In this document: positions 35,159 to 43,871 of the stretch, in pieces
How positions within the stretch are numbered: the first letter of the stretch is position 1
How the letters are laid out: each line of letters starts with the position of its first letter
Source: Elizabethkingia miricola
GTDB lineage: Bacteria > Bacteroidota > Bacteroidia > Flavobacteriales > Weeksellaceae
Length of the DNA stretch: 64,000 nucleotides
Reading direction: 5' to 3'
NCBI RefSeq assembly: GCF_001675285.1
Contig: NZ_LSGQ01000031.1
Coordinates: forward strand, 40,089 to 104,088
Position numbers and translations under genes: made by a program
Notes under the pieces: model-generated
Told to the model about the DNA's origin: nothing
The model's input: the letters and a program-made list of their open reading frames with translations, nothing else
The model's database searches: none

Positions 35159-36187
35159 TTATTTTTCAAGTTCAGCTACAAGGTCTTTCCACTCTTGTAA
35201 CTCAGGGATTCCCGGTTTTCTTTTTCCGAAGAACTGTGCAATGAATTCACCATCTTTATTGAATACTTCTACCGCGTGCACCAAACCGTCCTCAGTCGGT
35301 TTCTTTACCACCCATGCTCCGGCAATTTTTTCGGTATCAAGATGAAGATTGAAATCAGGATCCATTACATTGATCCAGGTATTGTACCACAATACTTTGT
35401 TTACTTCTCCTGTATGGATTTGTATAATCCCACGATTTCCAACAAACACCATTATCGGCAGTTTTCTTTCAGATGCGGTCTCCAGTAAGGTTACAACTTT
35501 TTTAGGATCAATCTTCGTTACAAATTCATCCGAAGCCAAGCGTAGTGCCTGTGTTCTTGTTACACCATATTTTCTTGTCATCGCAAAGAAATCGTGAGTA
35601 TCTTTCAGTTCAGACCATTCTTTACGGAAAGCTTCTACATCGATATCAGTATCCGGTTTTTCTGCTGCTTTTGGTGCTAATGCTTCAAATACAAACTCCT
35701 GATTCTGTATCTCTGCTCTATACTTGTCTGTAATAGTATCAAAAGCATCTGCATTACTGTCTTTTGTTAAATATATTTTGTGAAGTGCCAATCCGTCTTT
35801 ACCAAAAAACTGTAAACTTTTCTTATCTCCTTCTACTACTGCAAAGGCATGCTTCCATGAGTTCAGGAATATTCTAAGGTCAATATCTTCACCCACAAAT
35901 AATTGTGCATGTGGACTGCTGAAGTCTCCATTCAGATAAGTTCCTTTTCTTTCGTGTACACATTCATCGTTTCTGGTTAAAGCCATTACTTTTCCCAGTT
36001 GTTCAACATCGGTTAAAATTCCTGCAAAATCAGGATTCAGAACCGTAACACCTTCACCAATATTGGTTACCAGTAAATCGGCTTCGCTAACCCCTAATTG
36101 TTCTGCTGCATTTCTGATTCTAAGATGTGGCGTTTCTGCTTTCAGTTGAGCCCACTTTTCTTTTAAATCTCCGACTAATGTATTCAT
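35159..36187 (-). CDS. hmuS: HmuS/HemS-family hemin-degrading or -trafficking protein
   Basis: 342 residues, a duplicated ChuX/HemS fold. The first half has VTVLNPDFAGILTDVEQLGKVMALTRNDECVHERKGTY and the second half INVMDPDFNLHLDTEKIAGAWVVKKPTEDGLVHAVEVFNKDGEFIAQFFGKRKPG, both typical of the family. These cytoplasmic proteins accept heme from HmuUV and release or degrade it. The gene is the last of the hmu operon, following the methyltransferase by 4 bp. Confidence 0.9.
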   Translation of the reverse strand: MNTLVGDLKEKWAQLKAETPHLRIRNAAEQLGVSEADLLVTNIGEGVTVLNPDFAGILTDVEQLGKVMALTRNDECVHERKGTYLNGDFSSPHAQLFVGEDIDLRIFLNSWKHAFAVVEGDKKSLQFFGKDGLALHKIYLTKDSNADAFDTITDKYRAEIQNQEFVFEALAPKAAEKPDTDIDVEAFRKEWSELKDTHDFFAMTRKYGVTRTQALRLASDEFVTKIDPKKVVTLLETASERKLPIMVFVGNRGIIQIHTGEVNKVLWYNTWINVMDPDFNLHLDTEKIAGAWVVKKPTEDGLVHAVEVFNKDGEFIAQFFGKRKPGIPELQEWKDLVAELEK

Positions 36188-36191
36188 TATA

Positions 36192-36842
36192 TTATTTTTT
36201 TAAGGTTAATATTGTATAGTTTCTTTTAACAGGACCATCTCCTGTTTTACCGGGTATCCATTCTTCTTTCTGCGATAGTTTTACTTGTACAAATTGACTT
36301 TTGGCAACAAGCTTTTCAACATCTTCGGTATGATAAAGCTGAAAGCCATATTGGGTAAATGGCAAATTGCTCATAAAATCTTTATGCCCGAAAGTGAGAA
36401 CAAATGTTCCGTTGTTGCGTAATACTCTGTAAATCTCTTCTAGAAAAGTATTTGGCTCTTTCCAGAAATACAGGGTATTTACAGTAAAAATTTTATCAAA
36501 ACTCTGCTCACCAAAAGGTATATTTTGTCCGTCATAAACAAAAAACTGCGATTGGTTTTCAAATTTTATATTTTTTCGTAAAGCATGATCCCTCATCGTT
36601 TCAGAGATATCCAATCCCGTATAATTAAGGTCATCGGCTAATTTTAATAACTGTTCCAGATGTCCAGCATTACCATGCCCTATCTCCAGTATTCTATCAG
36701 AATCGTCGAGTTCTAAAGCTGCAATACTTTCCATAGTCATAGAAATATTGGTTGCATCCATCATTTCAGCGACTTCTATCCCTTTCTCGCCTTCAGGATT
36801 GGCCAGATTTTTTGCCAGTAATTTCAGATCTTCTGTATTCAT
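36192..36842 (-). CDS. class I SAM-dependent methyltransferase in hmu operon
   Basis: 216 residues, cytoplasmic. The SAM motif ILEIGHGNAGHLEQLLKLADDLNYTGLDISETMRDHA lies near residues 51-87, and FDKIFTVNTLYFWKEP is the later family motif. The chemistry of its substrate is unknown. It lies between hmuV (2-bp gap) and hmuS (4-bp gap), so it is certainly co-transcribed. A role with heme-derived compounds is possible but cannot be inferred from sequence. Confidence 0.8.
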   Translation of the reverse strand: MNTEDLKLLAKNLANPEGEKGIEVAEMMDATNISMTMESIAALELDDSDRILEIGHGNAGHLEQLLKLADDLNYTGLDISETMRDHALRKNIKFENQSQFFVYDGQNIPFGEQSFDKIFTVNTLYFWKEPNTFLEEIYRVLRNNGTFVLTFGHKDFMSNLPFTQYGFQLYHTEDVEKLVAKSQFVQVKLSQKEEWIPGKTGDGPVKRNYTILTLKK

Positions 36843-36844
36843 AA

Positions 36845-37621
36845 TTATCCAAAAATAATCATTGGTGTATCATTTACCGGGTTTTTGCATATGGTACATG
36901 GAAAATTATAAGTGTCACTTATTCTTTCCTTTGTGAAAACCTCATTAGGTTTACCACAGGCTGCTACTCTTCCGTTTTTCATCAATAAAATTTTATCCGC
37001 AAACTGAGCCGCAAGATTCAGATCGTGTAATACCACAATAGCGGAATTGGCGCGTTTGGTAAAGCTCTTAATGCTTTCTAATGCACGGTACTGATATTTT
37101 ATATCCAGATTATTCAGAGGCTCATCCAGAAATAAAAGCTTGTGGGCTACTTCATTTTCAAGTTGTGCCATTACCCGGGAAAGATGTACCCTCTGTTTCT
37201 CTCCACCCGATAAGGTATTGTAATCCCTGTCCTTAAGATGGACAATATCTGTTTCCAGCAGCATTTTGCTCATTGCTTCCCAGTCTTCTCTTTTAGGCTG
37301 GCCATCGAAATACGGATAGCGCCCCATCATTACAACATCTTTTACCTGCAAAGGAATATCATTACTGTTATGCTGGGAAAACTTGGCTTTATGTTTTGAT
37401 ATCTCCTGAATTCCCCAATCAGAAATCAGTCTGTCTTTAAATAAAATCTGTTGCTTTTTATCTTGCTTCACTTCATTGGCCAGAACACTCAGAAGGCTTG
37501 ATTTTCCAGCTCCGTTGGGTCCGACAATAGCTAAAAATTCTCCATATTCTACTGACACATCTACGCCGTCCAGAATATGGAACTTCTTATGCAGATAACT
37601 GATATGATGCGCTTTTATCAT
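36845..37621 (-). CDS. hmuV: hemin ABC transporter ATP-binding protein
   Basis: 258 residues. Walker A GPNGAGKSS (about 34-42), signature LSGGEKQRVHLSR, Walker B LLFLDEPLNNLD and the H-loop VVLHDLNLAAQFAD are all present. This is the ATPase of a FecCD-type importer, and its position after the permease gene (its start overlaps the stop of hmuU) identifies it as HmuV. Confidence 0.93.
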   Translation of the reverse strand: MIKAHHISYLHKKFHILDGVDVSVEYGEFLAIVGPNGAGKSSLLSVLANEVKQDKKQQILFKDRLISDWGIQEISKHKAKFSQHNSNDIPLQVKDVVMMGRYPYFDGQPKREDWEAMSKMLLETDIVHLKDRDYNTLSGGEKQRVHLSRVMAQLENEVAHKLLFLDEPLNNLDIKYQYRALESIKSFTKRANSAIVVLHDLNLAAQFADKILLMKNGRVAACGKPNEVFTKERISDTYNFPCTICKNPVNDTPMIIFG

Positions 37622-38661
37622 TATAAAGACTTTTTATGTTTCATTAGAATTGCAATAAAAATAGGCCCTCCCATCAATGCCGTCAGAATTCCTATCGGCA
37701 GTTCCGAGGGTGCTACTATACTTCTGCTGAAGGTATCGGCTACTAACAACAGTACAGCTCCGAATATAGCCGACAATGGCAATATGAAGTAGTAATTGGA
37801 CTTAAACAGCAGCCTGAGAATGTATGGTACAATGAGTCCTACAAATCCTATAGCCCCTGAAAAAGCAACGCAGGTACCTACCATAAGTGCTGTAATTACT
37901 ACAATCTGCTTTTTTAGCTTTTCTACATTAATACCCAAATGCTGTGCATCTTTTTCTCCCAACATCATAGCATTCAGTGCTTTTCCTTTGGGCATCAGCA
38001 CAAAATAGGAGATTAACAAAACAAACAGCAAAACCAGATTCTTGGTCCAGGTTGCTGCAGCCAGGCTTCCTAAATTCCAGAAAGTAAGGTCTCTTAACTG
38101 ATCATCCTTTGATATATAAATAAGGAAACCTGTAATGGAGAAGCCTATAGCTGTAATAGCAACACCGGTAAGAAGCATCATTACAACATTGGTTTTCCCG
38201 CTGCTTGTTGAAATTCTGTATACCAAAAGCATAGAGAGTAAAGCCCCGACAAATGCGGACAAACCTACCAATGAAAACTGTACCGCCTCAGGAAGATAAG
38301 CTCTGAAACTACTTCCTAACACTATAGCTATTGCAGCCATAAGTGTAGCCCCGGATGTTAGTCCTATTAAATCTCCTGTTGCCAGAGGGTTTTTGAACAG
38401 TCCCTGCAATGCTGTTCCCGATACTGCCAGCATGCTTCCGACTAATACAGCCATTACGATCCGCGAAAGTCTGACATCCCATAAAATGTATTTGTCACTA
38501 AGTGGCAGCTGCGGATCCCGTGTGATTACTTTCCATAATACTGTAAATGGTGAGCTTCCTCCAAAATTATAAACCCCAACATAAAGGGCAATTACTGCAA
38601 GAACTATTAGTAAAAGCCCGCCTGATACAAGATAAAAATATAATTTACTTTGTGTTTTCAA
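37621..38661 (-). CDS. hmuU: hemin ABC transporter permease (FecCD family)
   Basis: 346 residues, about ten transmembrane helices, with the FecCD signatures GLFKNPLATGDLIGLTSGA and GAIGFVGLIVPYILRLLF. It carries heme from the periplasmic binding protein across the inner membrane. Its stop overlaps the hmuV start by one base and its start overlaps the end of hmuT by 17 bases. Confidence 0.93.
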   Translation of the reverse strand: MKTQSKLYFYLVSGGLLLIVLAVIALYVGVYNFGGSSPFTVLWKVITRDPQLPLSDKYILWDVRLSRIVMAVLVGSMLAVSGTALQGLFKNPLATGDLIGLTSGATLMAAIAIVLGSSFRAYLPEAVQFSLVGLSAFVGALLSMLLVYRISTSSGKTNVVMMLLTGVAITAIGFSITGFLIYISKDDQLRDLTFWNLGSLAAATWTKNLVLLFVLLISYFVLMPKGKALNAMMLGEKDAQHLGINVEKLKKQIVVITALMVGTCVAFSGAIGFVGLIVPYILRLLFKSNYYFILPLSAIFGAVLLLVADTFSRSIVAPSELPIGILTALMGGPIFIAILMKHKKSL

Positions 38662-39523
38662 TCAATAACTTGTTTAGTTCAACCACGGCTTCCCCCAGTC
38701 TTGGGCCAAAGCTTGATGCCAAACCGCCATCCATAGAAATAACTTTTTTGTTTTTTCCGGCATTGGTTTGTGCAACTCCTGGCATTTTTAATACGGCCTC
38801 ATTCCCTCCTGCTCCCATTAATCCACTCTTGAATAAGAACAAAATATCAGGATTAGCTTTTACAACTGCTTCTGGTGTAAGAGGTTTAAAATCGTCAAAC
38901 TCATTGATTGCATTTTCACCACCAGCCAGTGTAATCAGCTTTTCCATTGGTGTATTCTTACCTGCTACCATCAGATTATTCCCTCTTGCATAAATGAATA
39001 ATACTTTAGGCTTTTTTACCAATGACTGCACCTGCTTCATGTCTGCATCTATTTTGTCATTCAGCTTCGGAAAGTCTGTATTTCCTACAGCTTTCGCAAC
39101 CTGTTCTATTAACTTTTTAGTTCCTTCTACAGAAAATTCCTGAGTCAGAAGTTCAGCTTTAATTCCTGAAGATTTTATTTTGCTTAATAATTCCGGATTT
39201 AGATCTTTATCAGAAGCTAAGATCAATGTTGGACTTAATGCCATAATCGGCTCAATAGTCATAGATCTTACATGTCCCAAATCTTTAGCTGTTGTTTTCA
39301 GAGTCTCTGGGTATGTACTGGTAACATCAGTTCCCACGATTTCACTTTCATGCCCCAAAGCACTTACTATTTCGGTGATACCGCCGCTTAGAGTTACTAT
39401 TTTGTTTGCAGATTTCGGGTTTTCCGAGGTCTGTTCAGTTGCTCCACTGCTAAGCTTATCGGTTTCTTTCTTACAAGAATACAGGGCAAGCACTACGGAT
39501 GCCATTAATATTGCTTTTTTCAT
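38645..39523 (-). CDS. hmuT: hemin-binding periplasmic lipoprotein
   Basis: 292 residues with a lipoprotein signal ending LYSC (Cys17). The two-lobed binding-protein fold shows in IVTLSGGITEIVSALGHESEIVGTDVTSTYP and later FDDFKPLTPEAVVKANPDILFLF, which is the HmuT/BtuF pattern. It captures heme and hands it to HmuUV. First gene of the operon. The upstream stretch 39524-39656 is AT-rich; a Fur site there is plausible but not clear enough to mark. Confidence 0.92.
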   Translation of the reverse strand: MKKAILMASVVLALYSCKKETDKLSSGATEQTSENPKSANKIVTLSGGITEIVSALGHESEIVGTDVTSTYPETLKTTAKDLGHVRSMTIEPIMALSPTLILASDKDLNPELLSKIKSSGIKAELLTQEFSVEGTKKLIEQVAKAVGNTDFPKLNDKIDADMKQVQSLVKKPKVLFIYARGNNLMVAGKNTPMEKLITLAGGENAINEFDDFKPLTPEAVVKANPDILFLFKSGLMGAGGNEAVLKMPGVAQTNAGKNKKVISMDGGLASSFGPRLGEAVVELNKLLIENTK

Positions 39524-39656
39524 ACAGATTTAATTTTGTTCCTATCAAATTTTAATCTTCATACCGAACTCTTTGTTCATTTATATGATTTTACAATATT
39601 ACACTTTTATTTAGAATTAATAAAAATAATATTTAATGATAAATTTCAGCCAACAA

Positions 39657-39684
39657 AAAAAGCGGTCCCTTATGGAACCGCTTT
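39657..39684 (-). terminator. terminator after fabV
   Basis: AAAGCGGT-CC and GG-ACCGCTTT pair across a TTAT-type loop with one mismatch, followed by a T run in minus-strand sense. It insulates the fabV gene from the hmu operon. Confidence 0.8.
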
Positions 39685-39702
39685 TCATATTATTTTTATG
39701 TA

Positions 39703-40905
39703 TTATCCTTCTATACTTGGGATGTTTACCACCTCGTTGGTATCTTTTTCGTAATCAATACCCGGAACATCAAATCCAAATAATTGGAAGAATTCCTTAC
39801 GATATCCTTCGATATCACTAATTTCTCCTAAGTTTTCTGTAGAAATAGTTTCCCAAAGCGCTGCAACTTCTTTTTGTACATCTTCACGCATTTCCCAATC
39901 GTCGATACGGATTCTGCCTTTATCATCCAGTAAAACTTCTCCGTTCTCGGTATACAATCTGTCTGCAAAAAGTCTCTGCATCTGCTCGATTGTTCCTTCA
40001 TGAATACCTTTTTCTTTCATCACTTTGTAAAGTAGGGAAATATAAAGCGGTACCACAGGAATTGCTGAGCTGGATTGTGTAACCAAAGCTTTGTTAACAG
40101 ATACATAGGAAATACCATTAAGATCTTTCAGCATATCATTGATCGCTGTTACAGAACCTTCCAGATCATTTTTAGCCTGTCCAATAGTTCCGTTTCTGTA
40201 GATAGGGAATGTCAATTCAGGGCCAATATAAGAATAAGCAACAGTCTTAACTCCATCAGCAAGAACACCGGTATTCTTAAGATCTTCGATCCAGAATTTC
40301 CAGTCTTCACCTCCCATTACAGCAATAGTATTCTGAATATCTTCATCTTTATCTACTGGTTGGATGCTGATATCTGAAACAACACCTGTGTGGAAATCTA
40401 CTGTTTTGTTAGTAAAAGCTTCTCCGATTGGTTTTAGTACTGAAGCATATGCTACCCCAGTTTTAGGATGCGTACGTCTTGGAGATGCCAAACTGTATAT
40501 TACAAGGTCAATCTGACCTAAATCTTTTTTAATAAGCTCAATTGTCTGCTGCTTTACCTCATCGGAAAAAGCATCACCATTAATACTCTTAGCATATAAT
40601 CCTGCCGCATTTGCTTCCTTTTCGAAAGCTGCAGAGTTATACCATCCGGCAGTAGCCAGTTTACCTTCTGATGGTGCTTTTTCGAAGAAAACACCTACAG
40701 TTGCTGCACCAGAACCAAAAGCTGCTGAAATTCTGGAAGACAAACCGAAACCTGTAGAAGCACCAATTACTAATACTTTCTTAGGACCGTTTTTAATCTC
40801 ACCTTTAGATTTTACATAATCAATCTGACTTTTTACATTCTGTAAAGCTCCTTCAGGGTGTGCAGTAAGGCAGATAAACCCTCTAACACGTGGTTGTATG
40901 ATCAT
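39703..40905 (-). CDS. fabV: trans-2-enoyl-CoA/ACP reductase FabV
   Basis: 400 residues, the usual length of FabV. The NADH-binding GASTGFGLSS (about 48-57) and the FabV catalytic motif Tyr236-x8-Lys245 (YRNGTIGQAK) are in place, distinguishing it from FabI (Y-x6-K). It performs the last reduction in the fatty-acid elongation cycle, in the cytoplasm. FabV enzymes are resistant to triclosan, which flavobacteria of this kind tolerate. The start is fixed by the promoter just upstream. Confidence 0.93.
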   Translation of the reverse strand: MIIQPRVRGFICLTAHPEGALQNVKSQIDYVKSKGEIKNGPKKVLVIGASTGFGLSSRISAAFGSGAATVGVFFEKAPSEGKLATAGWYNSAAFEKEANAAGLYAKSINGDAFSDEVKQQTIELIKKDLGQIDLVIYSLASPRRTHPKTGVAYASVLKPIGEAFTNKTVDFHTGVVSDISIQPVDKDEDIQNTIAVMGGEDWKFWIEDLKNTGVLADGVKTVAYSYIGPELTFPIYRNGTIGQAKNDLEGSVTAINDMLKDLNGISYVSVNKALVTQSSSAIPVVPLYISLLYKVMKEKGIHEGTIEQMQRLFADRLYTENGEVLLDDKGRIRIDDWEMREDVQKEVAALWETISTENLGEISDIEGYRKEFFQLFGFDVPGIDYEKDTNEVVNIPSIEG

Positions 40906-40937
40906 AGTTCTTAATTTTCAATATTATTTACTGAATA

Positions 40938-40969
40938 CAAATGTAGTGAGACATGACAAAATGCACAAA
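40938..40969 (-). promoter_or_regulatory. fabV promoter
   Basis: On the minus strand TTTG (40966-40969), 20 bases, then TACATTTG (40938-40945): a textbook match. It is 32 bases from the start codon. Confidence 0.75.
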
Positions 40970-41076
40970 TAATCTGTTAAATCATGGTTTGTTTTTCATC
41001 CTTTTAACAGAAAAAATGAATCAGGATAAGCCAAAAAAGTTATTTTTAAATTTTAATTTATCACTTTTTATAAGCT

Positions 41077-41126
41077 GAAAAACCTTGCCAAGGCCAATGA
41101 TTAATTTTATAATAACCCTGACAAGA
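41077..41126 (-). terminator. terminator after metallopeptidase gene
   Basis: In minus-strand sense CTTGTCAGGG pairs with CCTTGGCAAG (two G-U pairs) and is followed by GTTTTT. It closes the long operon that begins at 58040. Confidence 0.65.
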
Positions 41127-41134
41127 TTAAAAAA

Positions 41135-42430
41135 TTATTTCGTTGTTGTGAAGTCAATAAGGTAATTCTGAGCAGGATTTCCATCTTTAGATCTGAAACC
41201 TCCGTCAAATAGCATCTGATGGTGTGTATTTGGTAAAACTTCTATCTCATACACAACTGTTTTATTATTATTTATAAACCTTAAAAATTTCTTCTTTTTC
41301 ACAAAAGATTCTTTACCTAAAGGTCCATAGTCGATACCATCTCTAAAAGGATTCATTTCCTGAGAAAAAGTTACAGAAAGTGTTTTAATATTCGGATTTA
41401 CATTTTTGCTGCCATTCTCAAATTCGGTAATACCAACAACCACAGGTCTGTTCTTTTCATACTCGTCCTTATAATAAGAAACAGGTTTTTCAAAATACCC
41501 AGACTCTTCTACAAATGCAGATAAAGCCGCTTGATTATTATAATCTAGCTCAATCATTTTTTTAACTGCAGACTTTTTATCGGTCTGTTTATCATAGTAT
41601 TTTTTTACGAGCGCATACCCCACAAAGTATCCCAAATCTGCCATTTTAAAACGGTTGTTAGTTGCATTCCATATCCAATTATTCCATGTATATGGTGAAA
41701 ACATTTCTTTTACAAAAACATCTTTAATCTCTGTTTCATGAGCATAGCCATAGTCAATAGCCGGGGTTGGAGACTTCTGATTCATTGATAATGAAGCTAT
41801 AAATTCAGCTACTCCTTCCATCACTACCTGGGTTAATAAGTTATTCCCAATAGTAGATTTTTGCTGTGTATGAATATATTCGTGAGCGGCCAGGAATGGA
41901 AAAGAATCAATAGGATTTATTGCAAAATAGGCTTTTAGTTGCGGATAGCTTTTATCCATTTCAGAAATATCTACGTCTTTATCTGCAAAAGCACTTTCGG
42001 TACCTATCAAAAGATTTCCGTTCATTATGGTACCATTTGTTCTTAGCAGACCTACTGTAAAGTAAGCGTTAGCAGATTTTGCTTCGGGATAGATTTTCTT
42101 TAAGGCAGTTATACTTTTCTCAACATTTTTCGCCTGTTTTTTATACTTCAAAGTACGGGATCTTATGGAAGACCAAAACTTCGGGTATTTTCCAATAACA
42201 TCAATATATTCCTGTGCAGAATATCGCCTTGCCTTCATAATATCATGCAACCCCTGTGTTCCTTTATCTATGTACATTGTCTGAATCAGACTTAATTTTT
42301 GTGTGGAGTCTTTTGTTTTTATGATTTTATCGTAGGTTTTCCAGAAATTGTCTACATCTTGTGTGAATATTTTCTGACTGAACAGCAATACGGGTGAGCA
42401 AGCTGCAATGAGGAATAATTTTATTTTCAT
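41135..42430 (-). CDS. secreted gluzincin-like metallopeptidase with C-terminal Ig-like domain
   Basis: 431 residues with a signal peptide (about 1-19). The zinc motif HEYIH in FLAAHEYIHTQQK, with Glu about 24 residues later in EGVAEF, matches gluzincins of the DUF2268 type. The last 100 residues (LSVTFSQEMNPFRDGIDYGPLGKES... to FTTTK) form an Ig-like (Big_5-type) domain. It is the last gene of the permease operon, 75 bp after the TolC-type gene, and could process a peptide that the transporter exports or imports. Confidence 0.75.
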   Translation of the reverse strand: MKIKLFLIAACSPVLLFSQKIFTQDVDNFWKTYDKIIKTKDSTQKLSLIQTMYIDKGTQGLHDIMKARRYSAQEYIDVIGKYPKFWSSIRSRTLKYKKQAKNVEKSITALKKIYPEAKSANAYFTVGLLRTNGTIMNGNLLIGTESAFADKDVDISEMDKSYPQLKAYFAINPIDSFPFLAAHEYIHTQQKSTIGNNLLTQVVMEGVAEFIASLSMNQKSPTPAIDYGYAHETEIKDVFVKEMFSPYTWNNWIWNATNNRFKMADLGYFVGYALVKKYYDKQTDKKSAVKKMIELDYNNQAALSAFVEESGYFEKPVSYYKDEYEKNRPVVVGITEFENGSKNVNPNIKTLSVTFSQEMNPFRDGIDYGPLGKESFVKKKKFLRFINNNKTVVYEIEVLPNTHHQMLFDGGFRSKDGNPAQNYLIDFTTTK

Positions 42431-42505
42431 ATGTTACTTTAGTTAATTTTAATTGGTGTTGATTTCTCTTCTTTTACTTCCAATGGAATTGATATTATGC
42501 TACTT

Positions 42506-43804
42506 CTATCGATTATATATTTTCCAGAGTTCTTCCTGTAACATGACATCATAGCGGCTTTTAATCAGGTTATAATTCGCCTGAAGCCAGTTATTACGGA
42601 CCACAAAGAAGGTATAAGCGTCCATTAGCCCTTCTTTGTACTTTTCTTCTGATTTGTCAAAAGATAATTTTTGGTTTTCAAAATTTTGTTGAAGAAGTCT
42701 GTATTTCTCTTCTGAATTCTGGTACTGAATCTTAATGGACTTCAGTGCTGCAACAAGATTGCTGACTGTTTTTTCTTTTTCCAGATCGGCATTAATTTTA
42801 TTAAGTTTTGCAATTTCTACATTGGATTTCACCTGTAGTTTATTGAAAACCGGAATACTTAGATTAAAATATACCTGCTGATTTTTGTTTTGGTTAAACT
42901 GATCTGAAAATGCTGTTGTAGGCTGATTCCCCCCCAGTACTTTACTATAAAAAGTAGACCACGAATACTGCCCGTTCAACGTTGGTAAATAGCCACTTCT
43001 TTCTACTCTGATTTTCTCTGCAGAAACCTGAATTTCCTTTGCAGCAGCCAGATAGGCAGGATTCTTTTCCAGCATTTCTTTTACAAAATTTTCATCTGAA
43101 AAGGCCAGAACAGAAGATGTATCCGATGTATTCTGTGCAAAATCTATATTATCCGAAGTAATGGCTAGTGCATTGAGAAGATTGTTTTTGGAAATTTCTT
43201 TCTGATTCTTGGCAGATACCCATTGTTCCTGCAAGGTTCCCATGTTCGCTTTTATATCGTAGATATCGCTTTTAGGGCGGTTACCTATTTCCACCTCTTT
43301 TTCTGTTCTTTTAATCTGCTCTTCTACTCCATCCAGCTGAGTTTTCAGCACTCCAAGCCATGCTTTGTCATTCTGATACTGAAAAAATAACTGGATAACA
43401 TTTAATGCAATATCATTCTGTACAGCTTTCAGACGGTAATCGGAGCTTTCTTTATTCATTTTACTCAACGAAATGTTCATAAAATTTCTCCAGTTGAATA
43501 ACTCCCAGTTAGCAATTGCCGAGAATTGTGTTGTACCTACATTTAATGCTTCACGCTGATTGGTTCCCGGATTAATGGTTGAACCAAAACTATAATTCTG
43601 ACTGGTGCTGACAGAAACAGAAGGCAACAGCATTCCTTTAGATGCTGTGATTTCCTGCTTACGCTGGTCCACCTTCAGAATACTCTGCTGCACAGTCGGA
43701 TGTTTGCTTATAGCATAGTCTACTGTTTTTTGTAAATCCCATTCTTCGGTTTGCTGAGAAAACATAAAGGCTGATATGCTAAGGAAAATAAGTTTTTTAA
43801 ACAT
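42506..43804 (-). CDS. TolC-family outer-membrane channel
   Basis: 432 residues with a signal peptide (about 1-17). The two OEP repeats can be traced: long helices from about 40-200 and 250-420, with the family stretch ALNVGTTQFSAIANWELFNWRNFMNISLSKMNKES. TolC homologs form a trimeric tunnel from periplasm to outside. It lies 67 bp after the last of the five permease genes and therefore probably works with them. The gene for the adaptor usually needed is missing here. Confidence 0.88.
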   Translation of the reverse strand: MFKKLIFLSISAFMFSQQTEEWDLQKTVDYAISKHPTVQQSILKVDQRKQEITASKGMLLPSVSVSTSQNYSFGSTINPGTNQREALNVGTTQFSAIANWELFNWRNFMNISLSKMNKESSDYRLKAVQNDIALNVIQLFFQYQNDKAWLGVLKTQLDGVEEQIKRTEKEVEIGNRPKSDIYDIKANMGTLQEQWVSAKNQKEISKNNLLNALAITSDNIDFAQNTSDTSSVLAFSDENFVKEMLEKNPAYLAAAKEIQVSAEKIRVERSGYLPTLNGQYSWSTFYSKVLGGNQPTTAFSDQFNQNKNQQVYFNLSIPVFNKLQVKSNVEIAKLNKINADLEKEKTVSNLVAALKSIKIQYQNSEEKYRLLQQNFENQKLSFDKSEEKYKEGLMDAYTFFVVRNNWLQANYNLIKSRYDVMLQEELWKIYNR

Positions 43805-43871
43805 AATTCGGGTTAATTGTTAATTATCAATTGTAATGGTAATTTTCTAACTTCTAACTTCATAATTAGCA

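Noticed and set aside
35545..35733. Plus-strand frames opposite hmuS and elsewhere in the minus-strand operons
   Set aside because: They mirror strongly supported genes and have the residue composition of antisense frames.
39524..39656. Fur box in front of hmuT
   Set aside because: The stretch is AT-rich and partly palindromic, but no match is good enough to separate from background.
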